From Oscheius tipulae (lineage: Eukaryota > Nematoda > Chromadorea > Rhabditida > Rhabditidae), in NCBI GenBank assembly GCA_037178975.1, contig JASJZH010000005.1:2418001-2482000 (forward strand): a stretch of 64,000 nucleotides of DNA, read 5' to 3'. Positions 35,222 to 46,556 of the stretch are shown here, in pieces. Position 1 is the stretch's first letter. Every line of letters starts with the position of its first letter. Under the pieces are notes generated by a model. The model was not told the DNA's origin. It did no database searches and was given only the letters and a program-made list of their open reading frames with translations. The translations under genes and the position numbers were made by a program.

Positions 35222-36373
35222 CTACAACGAGAATGATTCTATGTTAAAGTATAGCTTTCTCAGTCATAGAGCCATCATTAAAGGGATAACTAAAACAAGC
35301 AAATCCTTTTCTTGTTTGTAGCCTAGTAGTTTAGGCGAGTAATACAAGTTAGTGACTATTGACCGACGGAAAATCTATAAACCAATGTTTTAGCAAATAT
35401 GTCCGTTGGTTTCGCCTTTGTCATCACCAAACGAAACAGCTGATCACGATTTTATGATACGTATAAAACATTCCCTTCTTTCATTGACCGAGTCAAAGTT
35501 TATCAAAGTTTACTCGTGAAGCGGTATTGAGGACAGCAGTAGCAACGTCGATCGTATGCCATAAAAGAGAAGCGGGTGTCTTTTATTCTCGTGTTGGCCA
35601 GATATTCACATCTTTGATCGCGTACAGTATGATCCAACACTCATTAACCTTTACGGCATTTGGACAGAAGTCGTAATTATTCGAGCAATCCTGAATGCTT
35701 TTTATTGAATCATGATGGAAGATCTTACAGTTTCTGCGTAGACAGTGACTAGGAGCATTCCGGAGAGAAGGAGAAGGCAGGTGTTGTTGACAACTACGAA
35801 ATTATTTTTCTTGAAGAACACCGTGCTGATTCTTCTTAAGCAATTGCCCCTATGCCTCCTGTTTCAAGCTTGGTAGTGAACATGAAGTATCAGTGACAAC
35901 TTGGTCAAACGATGTTCGCAGGGTTTAAATGGCAGGAAAATTCCTATGAAAAATAGTTCCTATTGGGGTAGCTCTCACCAAACATTCATGACACTAATAC
36001 CGCAAGACTCTAAACATAAAAGCAGCTGTCATTCTGGTTCGGGGAACGAAGTGGATCCTTGTTAAAAGCCAGTTTGTGGACTAATGAACACTCGAATGCG
36101 TCAATGTTCCTTGCAATACTACTTCGAACGACCTAAAATTACAAAGAACTATATTGATGAAATTCCAAGTTCAAATGCCCGTTTCTGTATTTTGGTCTTA
36201 TGCTTATGATAACTCAAACTACCTTTTCCTTTCCACCTGACCATTTATCTCCACATGACGGCGGTCGGATGTTTTAGAGGCATCCTGTCACTCATCTTTA
36301 ATCAGATGATAACAGGGCGGATTGCACTTTGAACAACCCAAATTGAATTACACGCTCTTTTTTACTTTTTTTT
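35222..36373. other. Degraded sequence; small plus-strand duplicate of the 36.4-kb frame
   Basis: A short plus-strand stretch (about 35570-35705) encodes CLLFSCWPDIH like the minus-strand frame at 36.5 kb; 31 bases are identical in inverted orientation. No other gene was recognised here. Confidence 0.5.
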
Positions 36374-36751
36374 TTATGTCATAACTAAAATTTTGATATA
36401 TGATGTTTTCTTTCTGTGTAATTCGGAGTCAGTGTAATCTTTAATATCTAAAAACGCGAAAATAATATTATCTGCTTTGCAAAGTAAGTACGGTTTGTGG
36501 ATATCTGGCCAACACGAGAATAAAAGACACCAATTTTCAATTGAGTCCTCTTTTCTGATGAGTCCGTTTAGAAAGGTTTTCCCTTGTAGCTTCAATTCAT
36601 AAATCGGAGAAATCGGAGTGAGCGATACTGAGCCATTCAAGCAAATCAACGTTTGGGGTCGATTGCCCGACTTATGGCACTGTAAATTAGATTCGGTGAG
36701 ATTCGAAGGCCAAATCTTCTGCTGAGTAAATATTAAGGGTCTAACTAGCAT
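36374..36751 (-). CDS. Unrecognised protein, C-terminal exon (5' incomplete)
   Basis: An open frame of about 125 codons, preceded by a TTTACTCAG acceptor at its upstream end, so it is probably a last exon starting near QKIWPSNLTES. It has several Cys (LQCHKSGNRP, LICLNGSV, WCLLFSCWPD, LLCKAD) and beta-type hydrophobic patterns, which fits an extracellular domain, but no family was recognised. A partial copy in opposite orientation at 35.57-35.71 kb supports that the frame is or was protein-coding. Upstream exons were not identified. Confidence 0.4.
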   Translation of the reverse strand: MLVRPLIFTQQKIWPSNLTESNLQCHKSGNRPQTLICLNGSVSLTPISPIYELKLQGKTFLNGLIRKEDSIENWCLLFSCWPDIHKPYLLCKADNIIFAFLDIKDYTDSELHRKKTSYIKILVMT

Positions 36752-37379
36752 CTTGTTCTTGCCCTTGCTTTACCCAGCTTATCTTCTTCTAGGTGCGTAA
36801 AAACTCCTACAGATCCTTTTTGAAGTTAACATGCGTAAATAAGGCAGGCCTACTTTAGCACAATCTGCCTGTTTCTAATAAAAAAAACCCACCTGTCTAG
36901 CTTCTTCTACAACCTCCACACCATATTTCCAAGCCTAGTCTAGCGGGTCAAATGCCGACCTCTGAAATCTTTGAAGATTCTGTCGGAAAAATGGTTATAT
37001 AAGATAGATGCAAAACGCGGCAACAGAGAGACAGACGTCCATGGTTTTTATGACTTTTCAGTTTTTAGGACCTGTGGACTCTTGCCTGCGTCTGACTGTC
37101 TGAATATGCTTGAAGAGTACGAAAGAGATGCTATGAATTGTTGAAAGAGTTCTAAAAATGCATAAAAATGCTTGACATTTTGCCCCAATGGTCTACTTCA
37201 ACACTTTGTAGATCCAGTGACTCGAGTAGTCAGTAAGTAGTAAGCCGCTGCTGATGTATTTCGAAATTGCGGTCAGATGCATCGAAAATTTAGAAAAGTC
37301 GACAAAAGAAGACTTTCCCTTCGCGTACGCAATACTTGTACGCTACACAAAATGCGGACAATACGTACTCGAATTGGCC
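36752..37379. other. No gene recognised
   Basis: Non-coding sequence with no identifiable repeat family. Confidence 0.35.
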
Positions 37380-37674
37380 GGGTCCCTAATGTTCGTGTTC
37401 TCTTGATGCCGAACGTATACTCGCTACTCATATTGATTACTAAGTTCTTCTGGAAAAAATGTTGAAAGAGAACGAAATTGAGAAGAACAATGTCTCTTTC
37501 TTAGTGAGAGACGGAGAAAGCACCATGAACAAGCTGGCCAAATTTTCTCCCTTTTTCGTTATTATTACCTCAATAAATCCTTACAGAAGCAAATACATTA
37601 AAAAAATAAAATTTTGCTCAACGTTAGCATTATGTTCGTGTTCGCATGTTCGCGAACACGAATTTCAGGGACCC
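37380..37674. mobile_element. MITE-like element, 295 bp, 21-base inverted ends
   Basis: The left end GGGTCCCTAATGTTCGTGTTC is matched by the inverted right end (GAACACGAATTTCAGGGACCC) with few differences. The interior is AT-rich and non-coding. A GTTCG-rich stretch of similar composition follows to about 37780. Confidence 0.65.
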
Positions 37675-37679
37675 TAACA

Positions 37680-38105
37680 GTTGGTGTTCGGTTCGCATGC
37701 CAAACTAAAAGTGCGCTGTTCGGTTCGGACCGAAAAATGTAACTGCCTGTTCGGCTCGTGTTCGGGTAAAATTTCGTTGTTAGCCAACTCTAATCTAGAC
37801 CCTCTACTTTTCTGAAATTCGGCTTGTGCGTTTTTCGTATTCTTGAGCAACCTTTGAGCAGCTTACAGCAATTCAGACACATTCGGGCTATCCAGAGATA
37901 CAGAGCTCATTGGGCTTTCCAGACAGTGACGGGCTTGGCAGAATCTGAAAATAAAGCGATTGAAAATGCCGACATAGTTTGGCATAAAGACGGAGAGATT
38001 GAGAAGCAGAGAGACAAACACATCTTTCAGTTTCTTTGTCTCTTATACCTAGTGTAGTTCAAAACATGATTTCAGGGCCAATTTCTATTTCCACCCGGCC
38101 TGAAG
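37680..38105. other. No gene recognised; GTTCG-rich at its left end
   Basis: Contains several GTTCGG/GTTCGTGTTCG units adjoining the MITE-like element, then ordinary sequence. Confidence 0.35.
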
Positions 38106-38109
38106 GAAA

Positions 38110-41100
38110 TTTCTGCTCGATTAGAAGGAGACTTTGGTCAAGCCCCAGCTGATCAATAAGTCTAATTTCTCTTCTATCTCACCAGCTCCCTCCCTTACAT
38201 GTCTCTTATCAGCCGCCCTCCAAATCAACTCACAGCAAAGATTCCCTGCACCTTCTTTTTGTGTTTCCAGAACCTTGGGTCTTTCTTTAGGACATGTTCA
38301 TTCTATGGTAAGGATGTGGCTAAGGGTTTATTTTAGCCAGCTCCGCCGGACGGCGCTACTGGTTATCTATTTTTTATGCGTTTTATTTGCGTTTCTTCAG
38401 TTAGGAAAAGAGTGAGCGGTTAAAAGTAGTTGAATGTTCAAAAGCCTTCATGACTAGAGAAGAAGTTGATAAAAGGAATCTTTCTCTCTGTTTATCTCGC
38501 TTTCTCCCTGTCTCTGACTTTCTCTTTTTGTCCCCTTGTCTCTTTGTATTTCCGGTTTCTGGCTAATTATCTCTTTGTCTTTTTTTCTCTCTGTCTCTCT
38601 GCCACTATGTCTCTCGGTAATCTAACAGAGAGACAGGGTCTGCAATTTCAAAGTTTCAGACTGATCAGCCTACTGACAAAATACTGACTCTTGTTCTTCA
38701 CGAAGAAGAGAAGAAGCCAAGCATTGCCATGGTATGTATCAGATTTTTGAAAGAAAAAGAAGTTTCTTTTCGTAACATTGCCTAAAATGCGATAGTATGT
38801 GGGCCTGAAGGTTATTCAACTGTTTTGTCTGATAGCTGCTCTTTTCAGGAATAGGTCTTAGAAAACGTTTTTAGAGCGGTGACCGTACTTCAATTCGATC
38901 TCCACAGCTATCGTCTGAAGAAACGTCAGTAGTAGAGGTAGTCAATCAAACAGATGCTAAGAAAGAGGATACAAAGAATGACGGCAAGTTCACTATTTCC
39001 GACATTGCTGCCTTTCACATTGCCGTTCGTCAAGGAAATGAAAAACTGGCTCAATTGCTGACTGATAAAGGAGACGTTATAAAAGACAACTTCTCTACTT
39101 TGCAAGCTGCTGCCCAAAAAGGTTATGTTGACATGATGAAGCTTCTCCTCCAACATGGAGCTACTATCGACAGTCGCGACGATCACCTGTGCCCCCCACT
39201 TCACATTGTTGCTGAAGAAGGGAACGATCAAGTAGCGGACGTGCTCCTTGGCGCTGGAACTTCAGTCACTTCAAAGAATAAAGATGCGCTGGATAATAGA
39301 ACCCTACTCAAACTTCGCGCGCCGATTGTTGCCCTCACTGTTGCTGCAGTTGCAATTGTCGTTGCAGTTGCAGTACTGCAGTTGGAGGTAGTCCATGAGA
39401 CAGACGATGCGAAAAAAGAGGACACAAAGGATGGTAACAAGTTCATTATTCTCGACATTACTGATCTTCACATTGCCGTTCGTCAGGGGGATGAGGAATT
39501 GGTTCAATCGCTAATTGATAAAGGAGTCGATATAAATGGCAAAGAGGGCGAGTTTAATTTATCTCCTTTGCATGTTGCTGCCGAAGAAGGCCATGTTGAC
39601 ATGGTAAAGCTTCTTCTCCAACATGGTGCTACCGTCGACAGTGAAGATAACCAGCATCTTACTCCACTCCATATTGCTGCGCGTCATGGACATCTTCTGA
39701 TTGTGGAAATGCTTATCAAAGCAGGAGCTTCGGTCTCTTCAAAGAATGAAGATGGGTGCACTCCTTTACATCTTGCTGTGTGGTATAATCACAGTGAAAG
39801 TGCCACAACCCTGCTCAAGCATCGCGCGCCGATCGATGCCGTCACTGTGTTCGGCAAAACTCCTCTTCACACTGCTGTCCATTATGGTCATGTTGACATG
39901 GTCAAGCTTCTCCTCCAACAGGGAGCTACTATTGACAGTGAAGCTAACGACCACGACACCCCACTGCATTTTGCTGCTCGTCTGGGAGACAATTTGATGG
40001 TGGAAACGCTCACCAAAGCAGGAGCTTCGGTCTCTTCAAAGAATGAAGATGGGTGCACTCCTTTACATCTTGCTGTGTGGTATAATCACAGTGAAAGTGC
40101 CACAACCCTGCTCAAGCATCGCGCGCCGATCGATGCCGTCACTGTGTTCGGCAAAACTCCTCTTCACATTGCTGCCCATTATGGTTATGTTGACATGGCC
40201 AAGCTTCTCCTTCAACATGCAGCTACTATCGACAGTAAAAATAACGATCACGCCACCCCATTGCATCTTGCTGCTCGTCTGGGACACAATTTGATGGTGG
40301 AAATGCTCACCAAAGCAGGAGCTTCGGTCTCTTCAAAGAATAAAGATGGGTGGACTCCTTTACATTTTACTGTCGGAGGAAACCACATTGAAAGTGCCAC
40401 AACCCTGCTCAAGCATCGCGCGCCGATCGATGCCGAAAATGTGAAGGGATATACTTCTCTTCATTTGGCTTCCCGTAGTGGTCACGAACGGATGGTAAAG
40501 CTTCTCCTTCAACATGGAGCTAGCGTCGACAGAAAAGTTAACGGTGATTACACTCCACTGCACGATGCTGCTCTACTAGGGCACTATCCAGTAGCGGAGG
40601 TGCTTCTTGAGTTCGGAGCTTCAGTGTCTTCAAAGGATAAAAAAGGGTGGACTCCGTTACACTATGCTGCTACAAAAAATTGCATTGAATGTGCCAAAAC
40701 ATTGCTCAAACATCACGCGCCGATCGATGCCAAAACTATGGACGGCAGTACTCCTCTTCACTTTGCTACCCTATTTGGTCATATTGAGATGGTGAATTTT
40801 CTCCTAAAACGTGAAGCCATCATCGATTGCGAAGATGTCGATCACGCCACTCCACTGCACTCTGCTGCTCTAAGAGGGCACGATCAAGTAGTGGACGTGC
40901 TTCTTGGGGCCGGAGCTTCGGTCACTTCAAAAGATAAAGATGGGCTGACTCCGTTACATTATGCTGCTAAAAAGAATCGCATTGAAAGTGCCAAAATTCT
41001 GCTCAAGCATCACGCTCCTATCGATGCCGAAACTGTGATCGGCAGAACTCCTCTTCATATTGCAGCCCATGAAGGTCACGAACTAATGGTAAAGCTTCTA

Positions 41101-41770
41101 CTCGACCAGAATGCAGATCTTAATGCTTATGATTACAACGGACAAACTCCTCTTCATTACGCTTGCAGTGAAGACATGATCAAAGTAGTCAAATTGCTGT
41201 TTCAATACAAGGCTACTATCGAAGTCACGGATAAAAAAGGAGTGTCTCCTCTTCATTTAGCTTGCTGCAAAGGTGCAATCAACTGCGTTACCTATCTTCT
41301 TGAACATGGAGCTAATCCGAACACGACAACCAATGGTGGTCAAACTGCATTATACACCGCTACGTCTGCTAACCACGCCGATGTTGTCGAAATCCTCATC
41401 CAATATGGAGCCAATGTAGACGCCCGCACGCCCGGTAATCTTCAGTCAGCACTGCATTTTGCGAGTTTAGAAGGGAACGTTGTGATTGTAACTCTTCTCC
41501 TACAAGCTGGCGCCAATCCTAATAGTGTGACCAGAAGCAATAATACTCCTCTACAGTATGCTCGAGCAAATGACCACAACGAAGTAGCGGCTATTCTAGT
41601 GGAATATGGAGCAGGTTAAAAAAAACAATAATCTAGCAACTGTTCAGCCTCAAATAAAAATCATCATTCAATATATCTTCATTGTTTTATTGATGTTTTT
41701 CTACTCTCGAATATATTCTGTCTCTGTCTCTCCGTCTCACTGCCTCACTATCCCTCTACCTCTGTCTCTT
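38110..41770 (+). repeat. Segmental duplication, copy 2 (inverted partner at 0.88-3.74 kb)
   Basis: Matches the region at 0.88-3.74 kb in opposite orientation, including the upstream non-coding block at 38.11-38.29 kb, the intronic GAGACA tract at 38.48-38.63 kb, the ankyrin exons and the 3' flank with AATAAA near 41654. Confidence 0.75.
38660..41619 (+). CDS. Large ankyrin-repeat protein
   Basis: The frame is open from about 38.87 kb to the stop at 41619 and carries about 23 ankyrin repeats, many nearly identical (units around 39690-39790 and 40010-40110 differ by a few bases). An upstream exon (38670-38731, ...EEEKKPSIAM) matches the first exon seen in the paralogue. The helical exon EPTDFRD..FMKSEQ present there is missing here. 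The acidic leader (TDAKKEDTKNDGKF and TDDAKKEDTKDGNKF) occurs twice, at about 38.94 and 39.41 kb. Between the copies a hydrophobic stretch APIVALTVAAVAIVVAVAV is read from sequence matching an intron end in the paralogue. The true main exon may therefore start at the CTGCAG acceptor near 39381. A TAG lies in frame near 38871. Confidence 0.8.
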
Positions 41771-41919
41771 TGTCTCTCTGGACAGGGGCTTCGCGACATT
41801 CGGTATGGCCTGGGCAAAGACCGGAAAACCAACATTTTATAGGAGAAAGAAGAACAGGGAGACAGAGACAGGAAATAACCTGACAGTGTCCAGCTTTAGC
41901 GATAGTTCCAGCCATTCAG

Positions 41920-42231
41920 CTACCAATTCTCGTCCTCCTTGACAAAAGCAGCCCTTCCCTTGTGTATCGGGAACTCTGGAGCCTCCTCCAGATTCAGAAC
42001 AGGGTCACGCAGGCATTTTTCCCCTTGATCAGCTCCCACCAGTCGTCCCAAGTCTTGGTCTTGGAAACAGCCTTCATCTTCCTTGCAACCTCTTTAGGTT
42101 CGGAGTAGACGTCGGAGGCGGCCCAGTGCAAACCGAGAACTAGACAGAGAGACTGGTCAAAAAGACAGAGACATACCATTGAATATGTTCATTGTGAACT
42201 TCGGCTCCAGAGCGAAGATAGTTTGAAACAA
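41920..42231 (-). pseudogene. Alpha-methylacyl-CoA racemase (AMACR), C-terminal fragment
   Basis: Two exons split by an intron with GTATGT and CTGTCTAG read ALEPKFTMNIFN, then LGLHWAASDVYSEPKE, TKTWDDWWELIKGKNACVT and PVLNLEEAPEFPIHKGRAAF. This is the C-terminal part of CaiB/BaiF-type alpha-methylacyl-CoA racemases, peroxisomal and mitochondrial enzymes that interconvert 2R/2S branched acyl-CoAs. One base is missing in a C-run near 42002, breaking the frame between NACVT and PVLNL. The frame ends at a TAG at 41920. The catalytic N-terminal part was not found upstream, so this is a fragment or a gene interrupted by rearrangement. The missing base could be an assembly error. Confidence 0.65.
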
Positions 42232-43474
42232 CCATGTCTCATTCTAGCCTCTTTGTTCTTTCTCTCTTCAGTTTCCTTTTCCTCGAACTTTGACATCATG
42301 ATACTTTGTCTGAAAATCGCACGAACTTGCTTTTTCCCTAGAGGTTCTGTTCTAAAAGGATCCGTGAAACACAAGAAAAATGTTTGTTTCCAAGGTGTAC
42401 TTTCTAGTAAGAGTATCTTTTCACGAAACGTCTGGTATTCATGTGCTTTCCGAAACAAAAAGACTGCTATTTTCGATTTGGGCATTAGCTCCCAACTCGT
42501 ATATACCAGAGACCCCATGCTTGGCATATTATCAACAAGAGGCTGCAATCATATTCGCTCTCCAAAGAGCCCATTATGTTTTCAGCCTTTCGTTTTTCAC
42601 CGATAGTAGAAAGTGGTTTGACGAAATGACACCTTTTTTTGAGTACGAATTGTTGAAAATCTAGAGAAACTGTGAGTTTTACATAAGGAGAACAGTCTAC
42701 ATTTACCGCGTCGTGGCACGAAAACACAATTTTAGGATCCAAAGTTGGGAAAGTGAGGATAAATACAACTTTCGAAAAACATAAAAAGTACAGCAAGGTT
42801 TTCAAATAAGTAGAGAAGCATTAATAGAAGTGTCAGAAAAAAGGAAGAAATACCTTCTTTTACTTTACCAGCTGCATAGCTTGGACACGAGTTCTAATTC
42901 TGACCTGCCTGTTCGAAACCTTTTGAAGACGTTCCAATCCATCGTGTCAAAAAGTTGTATGTTTCAGTGTGAAGAGATTCCAATTCTGACTTGCCTGTTC
43001 GACATAGTTTGCTAGATAAACGTATAACTGAGGATTTCTAAAATGCTTCGGACTCTTGCTTTTGATGTTTTGAAAATGTTCACTTCGATTTCTTTCTTCA
43101 GCCCCGTTCCTATCAGTTTTTGAAAAGCTGCCATATATTCACTATTTCACGAGCTCTTCAGCACTGGATCTTTTCTTTTCTGTTAGTTGAACTTCTGGAC
43201 CGCCATTTTTTCTCCTAGTTCCATTTCCTTCCAAACTCTCAATGTTCCAACGTTTATATAGTCATTCTGGTCGTATAACTTGTCTGATGCCAAAACAGAA
43301 GAGTCAAATACAGTTCCATTTTCAGTTACTTTACTTCATGTTTCACAAGTTCTTCATAATCATAACAACCACAAAAAACTCAATTTTTGCAACAAATTTT
43401 TATCGTTTCACGGAATCTTCATTACTGGAACTCCCTTCTGTCGTGGAGAGTTACTCCAACCATTCCTCCAACAG
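42232..43474. other. No gene recognised; small tandem similarity
   Basis: Two approximately 80-base units near 42880-42990 share CTGACTTGCCTGTTCGA-type sequence. Open frames on both strands (42189-42664) have no family resemblance. Confidence 0.35.
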
Positions 43475-44543
43475 CTACCGAGCCTTCGTCTCTGTCTTTG
43501 TCTGACCAATCCATCCAAGGCGGTTGCTCTGCAAAAAGATTGCAAGTGAAGACGATAGAATCCCAAATGAAAGTTTTGTTATTCCTATTTTCTAAGAAAT
43601 ACAATTAGAAACAGATGAAGTTAATGACTAGTGCGAAGCTATACCAAGACAGCATAATATTTTACTTTATCGCAATGGTTAGATTTAAATTTAGATTTAT
43701 TTTGCAATTATCATATACTTTCTATATGTCGCAACATGCTAGTCTTCCAAAGATCGATACTCATCCGCGCAATTCTCATCCATACTTCTCCTAACTTAGC
43801 TGTGAATTCGTCCCTCAATCTGGACTTCGGTCAACCAGACATTCTTCTTCTCCTCTGTTAAAGATGAATTCTCCGGTTGGTGAAAATATCGTAATATTTG
43901 TTGAACGCAAACCAACCTGAGCGGACCCTTCTATTGACTTCGAGAGATGTGTTCCTGTCGAATGAGACTCTGGCTCCTAGGTAGATGTAGTCCTGGCAGT
44001 ACGGAACAGGCTGACTGTGATCGACATTGACTGAGATCGGTGTGTGATTGCAGTTTGTCATCAGCTTGGTCTTTTGACAGTTCAGAGTAAGGCCTACTTC
44101 TGAGCTCCGTTGAGCTAGGTCCACTAGCATCTTCTCGAGTTCTTCGGCCGTATGTGAGACATACACAGAGACATCCAATACTCCTCTTGGACTAGTTTCC
44201 AGCTGATGTCTGCTGTTTCTCTCGCTCCCATGTCTCACAATTCCAGCTACAGAAATCTGAATGTTTCATAACTTGTATATAAGTTTTGACGTTCTGAAAA
44301 TTTTTGTCGAAACTGGGAAAGAGAAAAGTAAGGGTGGGTAAGGAAGTCTGGGTAATGGTTTTTCCAACCGCTGTAGCCAGAGCCAGATCTCATAGAAAAG
44401 TTTGTGTATTGAAGAGCTGGTGAAACAATAAATATATAGTCGCCTTTTTCGGGAATTTATGAGGACTGCACGTTACGACGAAAACAGTGAAAAACTGCCT
44501 TGGATGGATTGGTCAGACAAAGACAGAGACGAAGGCTCGGTAG
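43475..44543. repeat. 46-base inverted repeat flanking a LINE fragment
   Basis: 43475-43520 and 44498-44543 are exact inverted copies (CTACCGAGCCTTCGTCTCTG at the outer left edge). They enclose about 1 kb that includes LINE reverse transcriptase debris. Confidence 0.8.
43690..44238 (-). mobile_element. LINE reverse transcriptase fragment, related to the copy at 4 kb
   Basis: LTLNCQKTKLMTNCN, YIYLGARVSFDRNTS and VRSGWFAFNKYYDIFTN are close to the 4-kb copy. The 3' end (43690-43850) also resembles the 4-kb copy's 3' sequence, but the segment between the two is deleted. 5'-truncated and inactive. Confidence 0.85.
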
Positions 44544-44850
44544 TTGTTGGTAGTTGGTGACATGGCGTGAGTGACGGATTTTTTGTAATCTAGATTGTAT
44601 GTGTGAAGAGATCTAAAATGACGCGTTTGTGGCTGTGATGCCGACGACTATAGTGGTGCAAATCACAAATCATTCCAAAGTACAAACACTTCCAACCGAA
44701 AGCCCTATTGACCCCAGTGGTACGCGCCCATTTTCGAGGATTAGCCTTGTAAAACATCCACCCGCAAACCATAAACTGCGTGGTTTTTCACAGCTATTTT
44801 GGATAAGTCTTTTGGCTTCAGACTATACAAGGTCTTTCTCCAAATAGGTT

Positions 44851-46556
44851 ATGAGATTGGTTCTCATCTTGTTTTTCTTACAATATGTTATTTCGAAGAG
44901 CTATAAAGTCAGTAAGTTTCGTTGCAAGAATTGAACTTCATCTTTTTCTCTCAGAATGTCCGAGCAATATCGTGTTGAGCAACAAAAAACCGAAATTTTA
45001 CATGAAAGGTGTCAACCCTCAATGGTTCGAAAGCCACTGGCGGTGCACGTTCTCTGTTCAAATTCCAAATAATACCATCCTCTTTGTGGTACATAGTGGA
45101 GGTTCATACAGTTCGTTAGGGTTAGTTAGGGACAGCCTTAATCAAAGCTTGTGAGTGAGTTAAACATATTTTCACATTTCAAAATTAAGATCTCAATGGG
45201 TACGGGGGGATCTGATGTACCTCCCTGGTCCAAAGATCACTTTTAGCTATACAGCGTATGAGAGCCAATGGATTAACGACTCTCTGTTTACAGCAGTTCT
45301 TGCAATCAAAAAAGGTTTGAAACAAGAAACATTGTTCAAATAAAGATTCAGTTCCAAAAGCCTTCCAAAAGTTCAACTACACATTTGTGAATCCCATTGG
45401 ATTGCCTCAAGTTTATCATACGGACTACTTCGACCGAGAAACGACCTACAATTTTGTTGGAACTGAGTCTTTCTACGCATATAACCTAGTTTATACGCCT
45501 ATACAGTATTCTGGAGCGTACAGTATTCCGTTGTTTACTTACAATGGATCAGAAGCAGGGGCTCCTTTTTGTGGAATGTCTTCAGTTTTGTGATTAAGCA
45601 ACAAGAAGTTTTTAGAATGGGTGCATGGAGCACGAGAAGAAAATTTGAGCGTCTCTCAGTTTTCAATGCAGCGGATCACGATCATTATGATAGATGGAAC
45701 CCAGATTTATTGGTACTTGTTTCCAAAAGTAAGCTTCCATATTGTTATACTTTTATGTTTTCTGGCTATCTGGATCGCTACAGTATGGCCTACTTCCAAC
45801 AGGACACTTCTGACGGGTTTAACGGGGAGAGAATCTTGAATGCAACAGTCAAGCCAGCCTTTTCTACTGTTTTTCAATACTATTATAATGATTCAAGACA
45901 GTATAAACTCGTGGATTTCAACTACACGGTTGGTTCTTCGATTTAAGCTTACCTACGTTTTAGTACGACGTCGAGTTTTTACTACTTAATACATTGCCAA
46001 CAGCTGAAGTTACCGAGGAACAAATTATCAAACGATTCACGTAAGGAAAGTTTATGAGGATCTTAACGTTTTCAGCGCGTCTGAATTGGATTCAAATTAC
46101 GAGATAACGTTGGCTGGTACCACAACTGTATTACTCTTGAAGGGATGGCTCCGATTTTACACTGATACTCGGTCAACTTATACCCATTTAGTGGAGGATT
46201 TTAAACGAGGTTTCGTCTATAGCAAGAAGGACAAAGAGGACACTGGCAACATGTTTTTCGCGTTTCGTCGAAAATACATAGATACAGAAGGCAGCTACGA
46301 ACTTCAAAGCTTGAATTGGACGCAATTTGACATCAAATGGACTTCATATAACCCCGATGCCTACCTTGAAGACATGGGCACTTTTCCTATGCTAAATTTT
46401 GTGCCAAGCAATCAAACAGCAATTGTGAGCAACAGCCTTGCCTTATATTTGAATTTCTACGGCAGTGGCTCTTTTGAATACAGTATGAAACGTGTGGAGG
46501 AACCAACAACTACTACTACCGCAGAACCTGGCTTCTTTGAAAGTTTGTTTGGATGA
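44851..46556 (+). CDS. Secreted CUB-like domain protein, nematode type
   Basis: Starts at ATG 44851 with signal peptide MRLVLILFFLQYVIS, continues through exons 44851-44911, 44955-45150, 45190-45314, 45352 to about 45596, about 45616-45933, 45963-46040 and 46077-46556; about 500 residues. The first domain has KCPSNIVLS, then HWRCTFSVQIPNNTILFVV, typical of nematode CUB-like domains with their CxxxVxxPxN pattern. The second half repeats similar beta-sheet features and ends in a Thr-rich linker (EPTTTTTAEP) and GFFESLFG. In C. elegans many such genes respond to infection or stress in gut and skin; a similar role is inferred here. One junction near 45.6 kb could not be made phase-correct. Confidence 0.8.

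Noticed and set aside
35620-35830. Signal-peptide and ShKT-like exons upstream of the GH45 relic on the minus strand
   Set aside because: The Cys-containing stretch overlaps a plus-strand copy of the 36.4-kb frame, and no ATG or consistent splice path was found.
39310-39370. True transmembrane segment in the 39-kb ankyrin protein
   Set aside because: The hydrophobic codons coincide with sequence matching the intron end of the paralogue, so they are probably not translated. Kept only as a finding.
886-41785. CRISPR-like array from the regularly repeated GAGACA tracts
   Set aside because: There are no fixed-length spacers or conserved repeat units, and the genome is eukaryotic.
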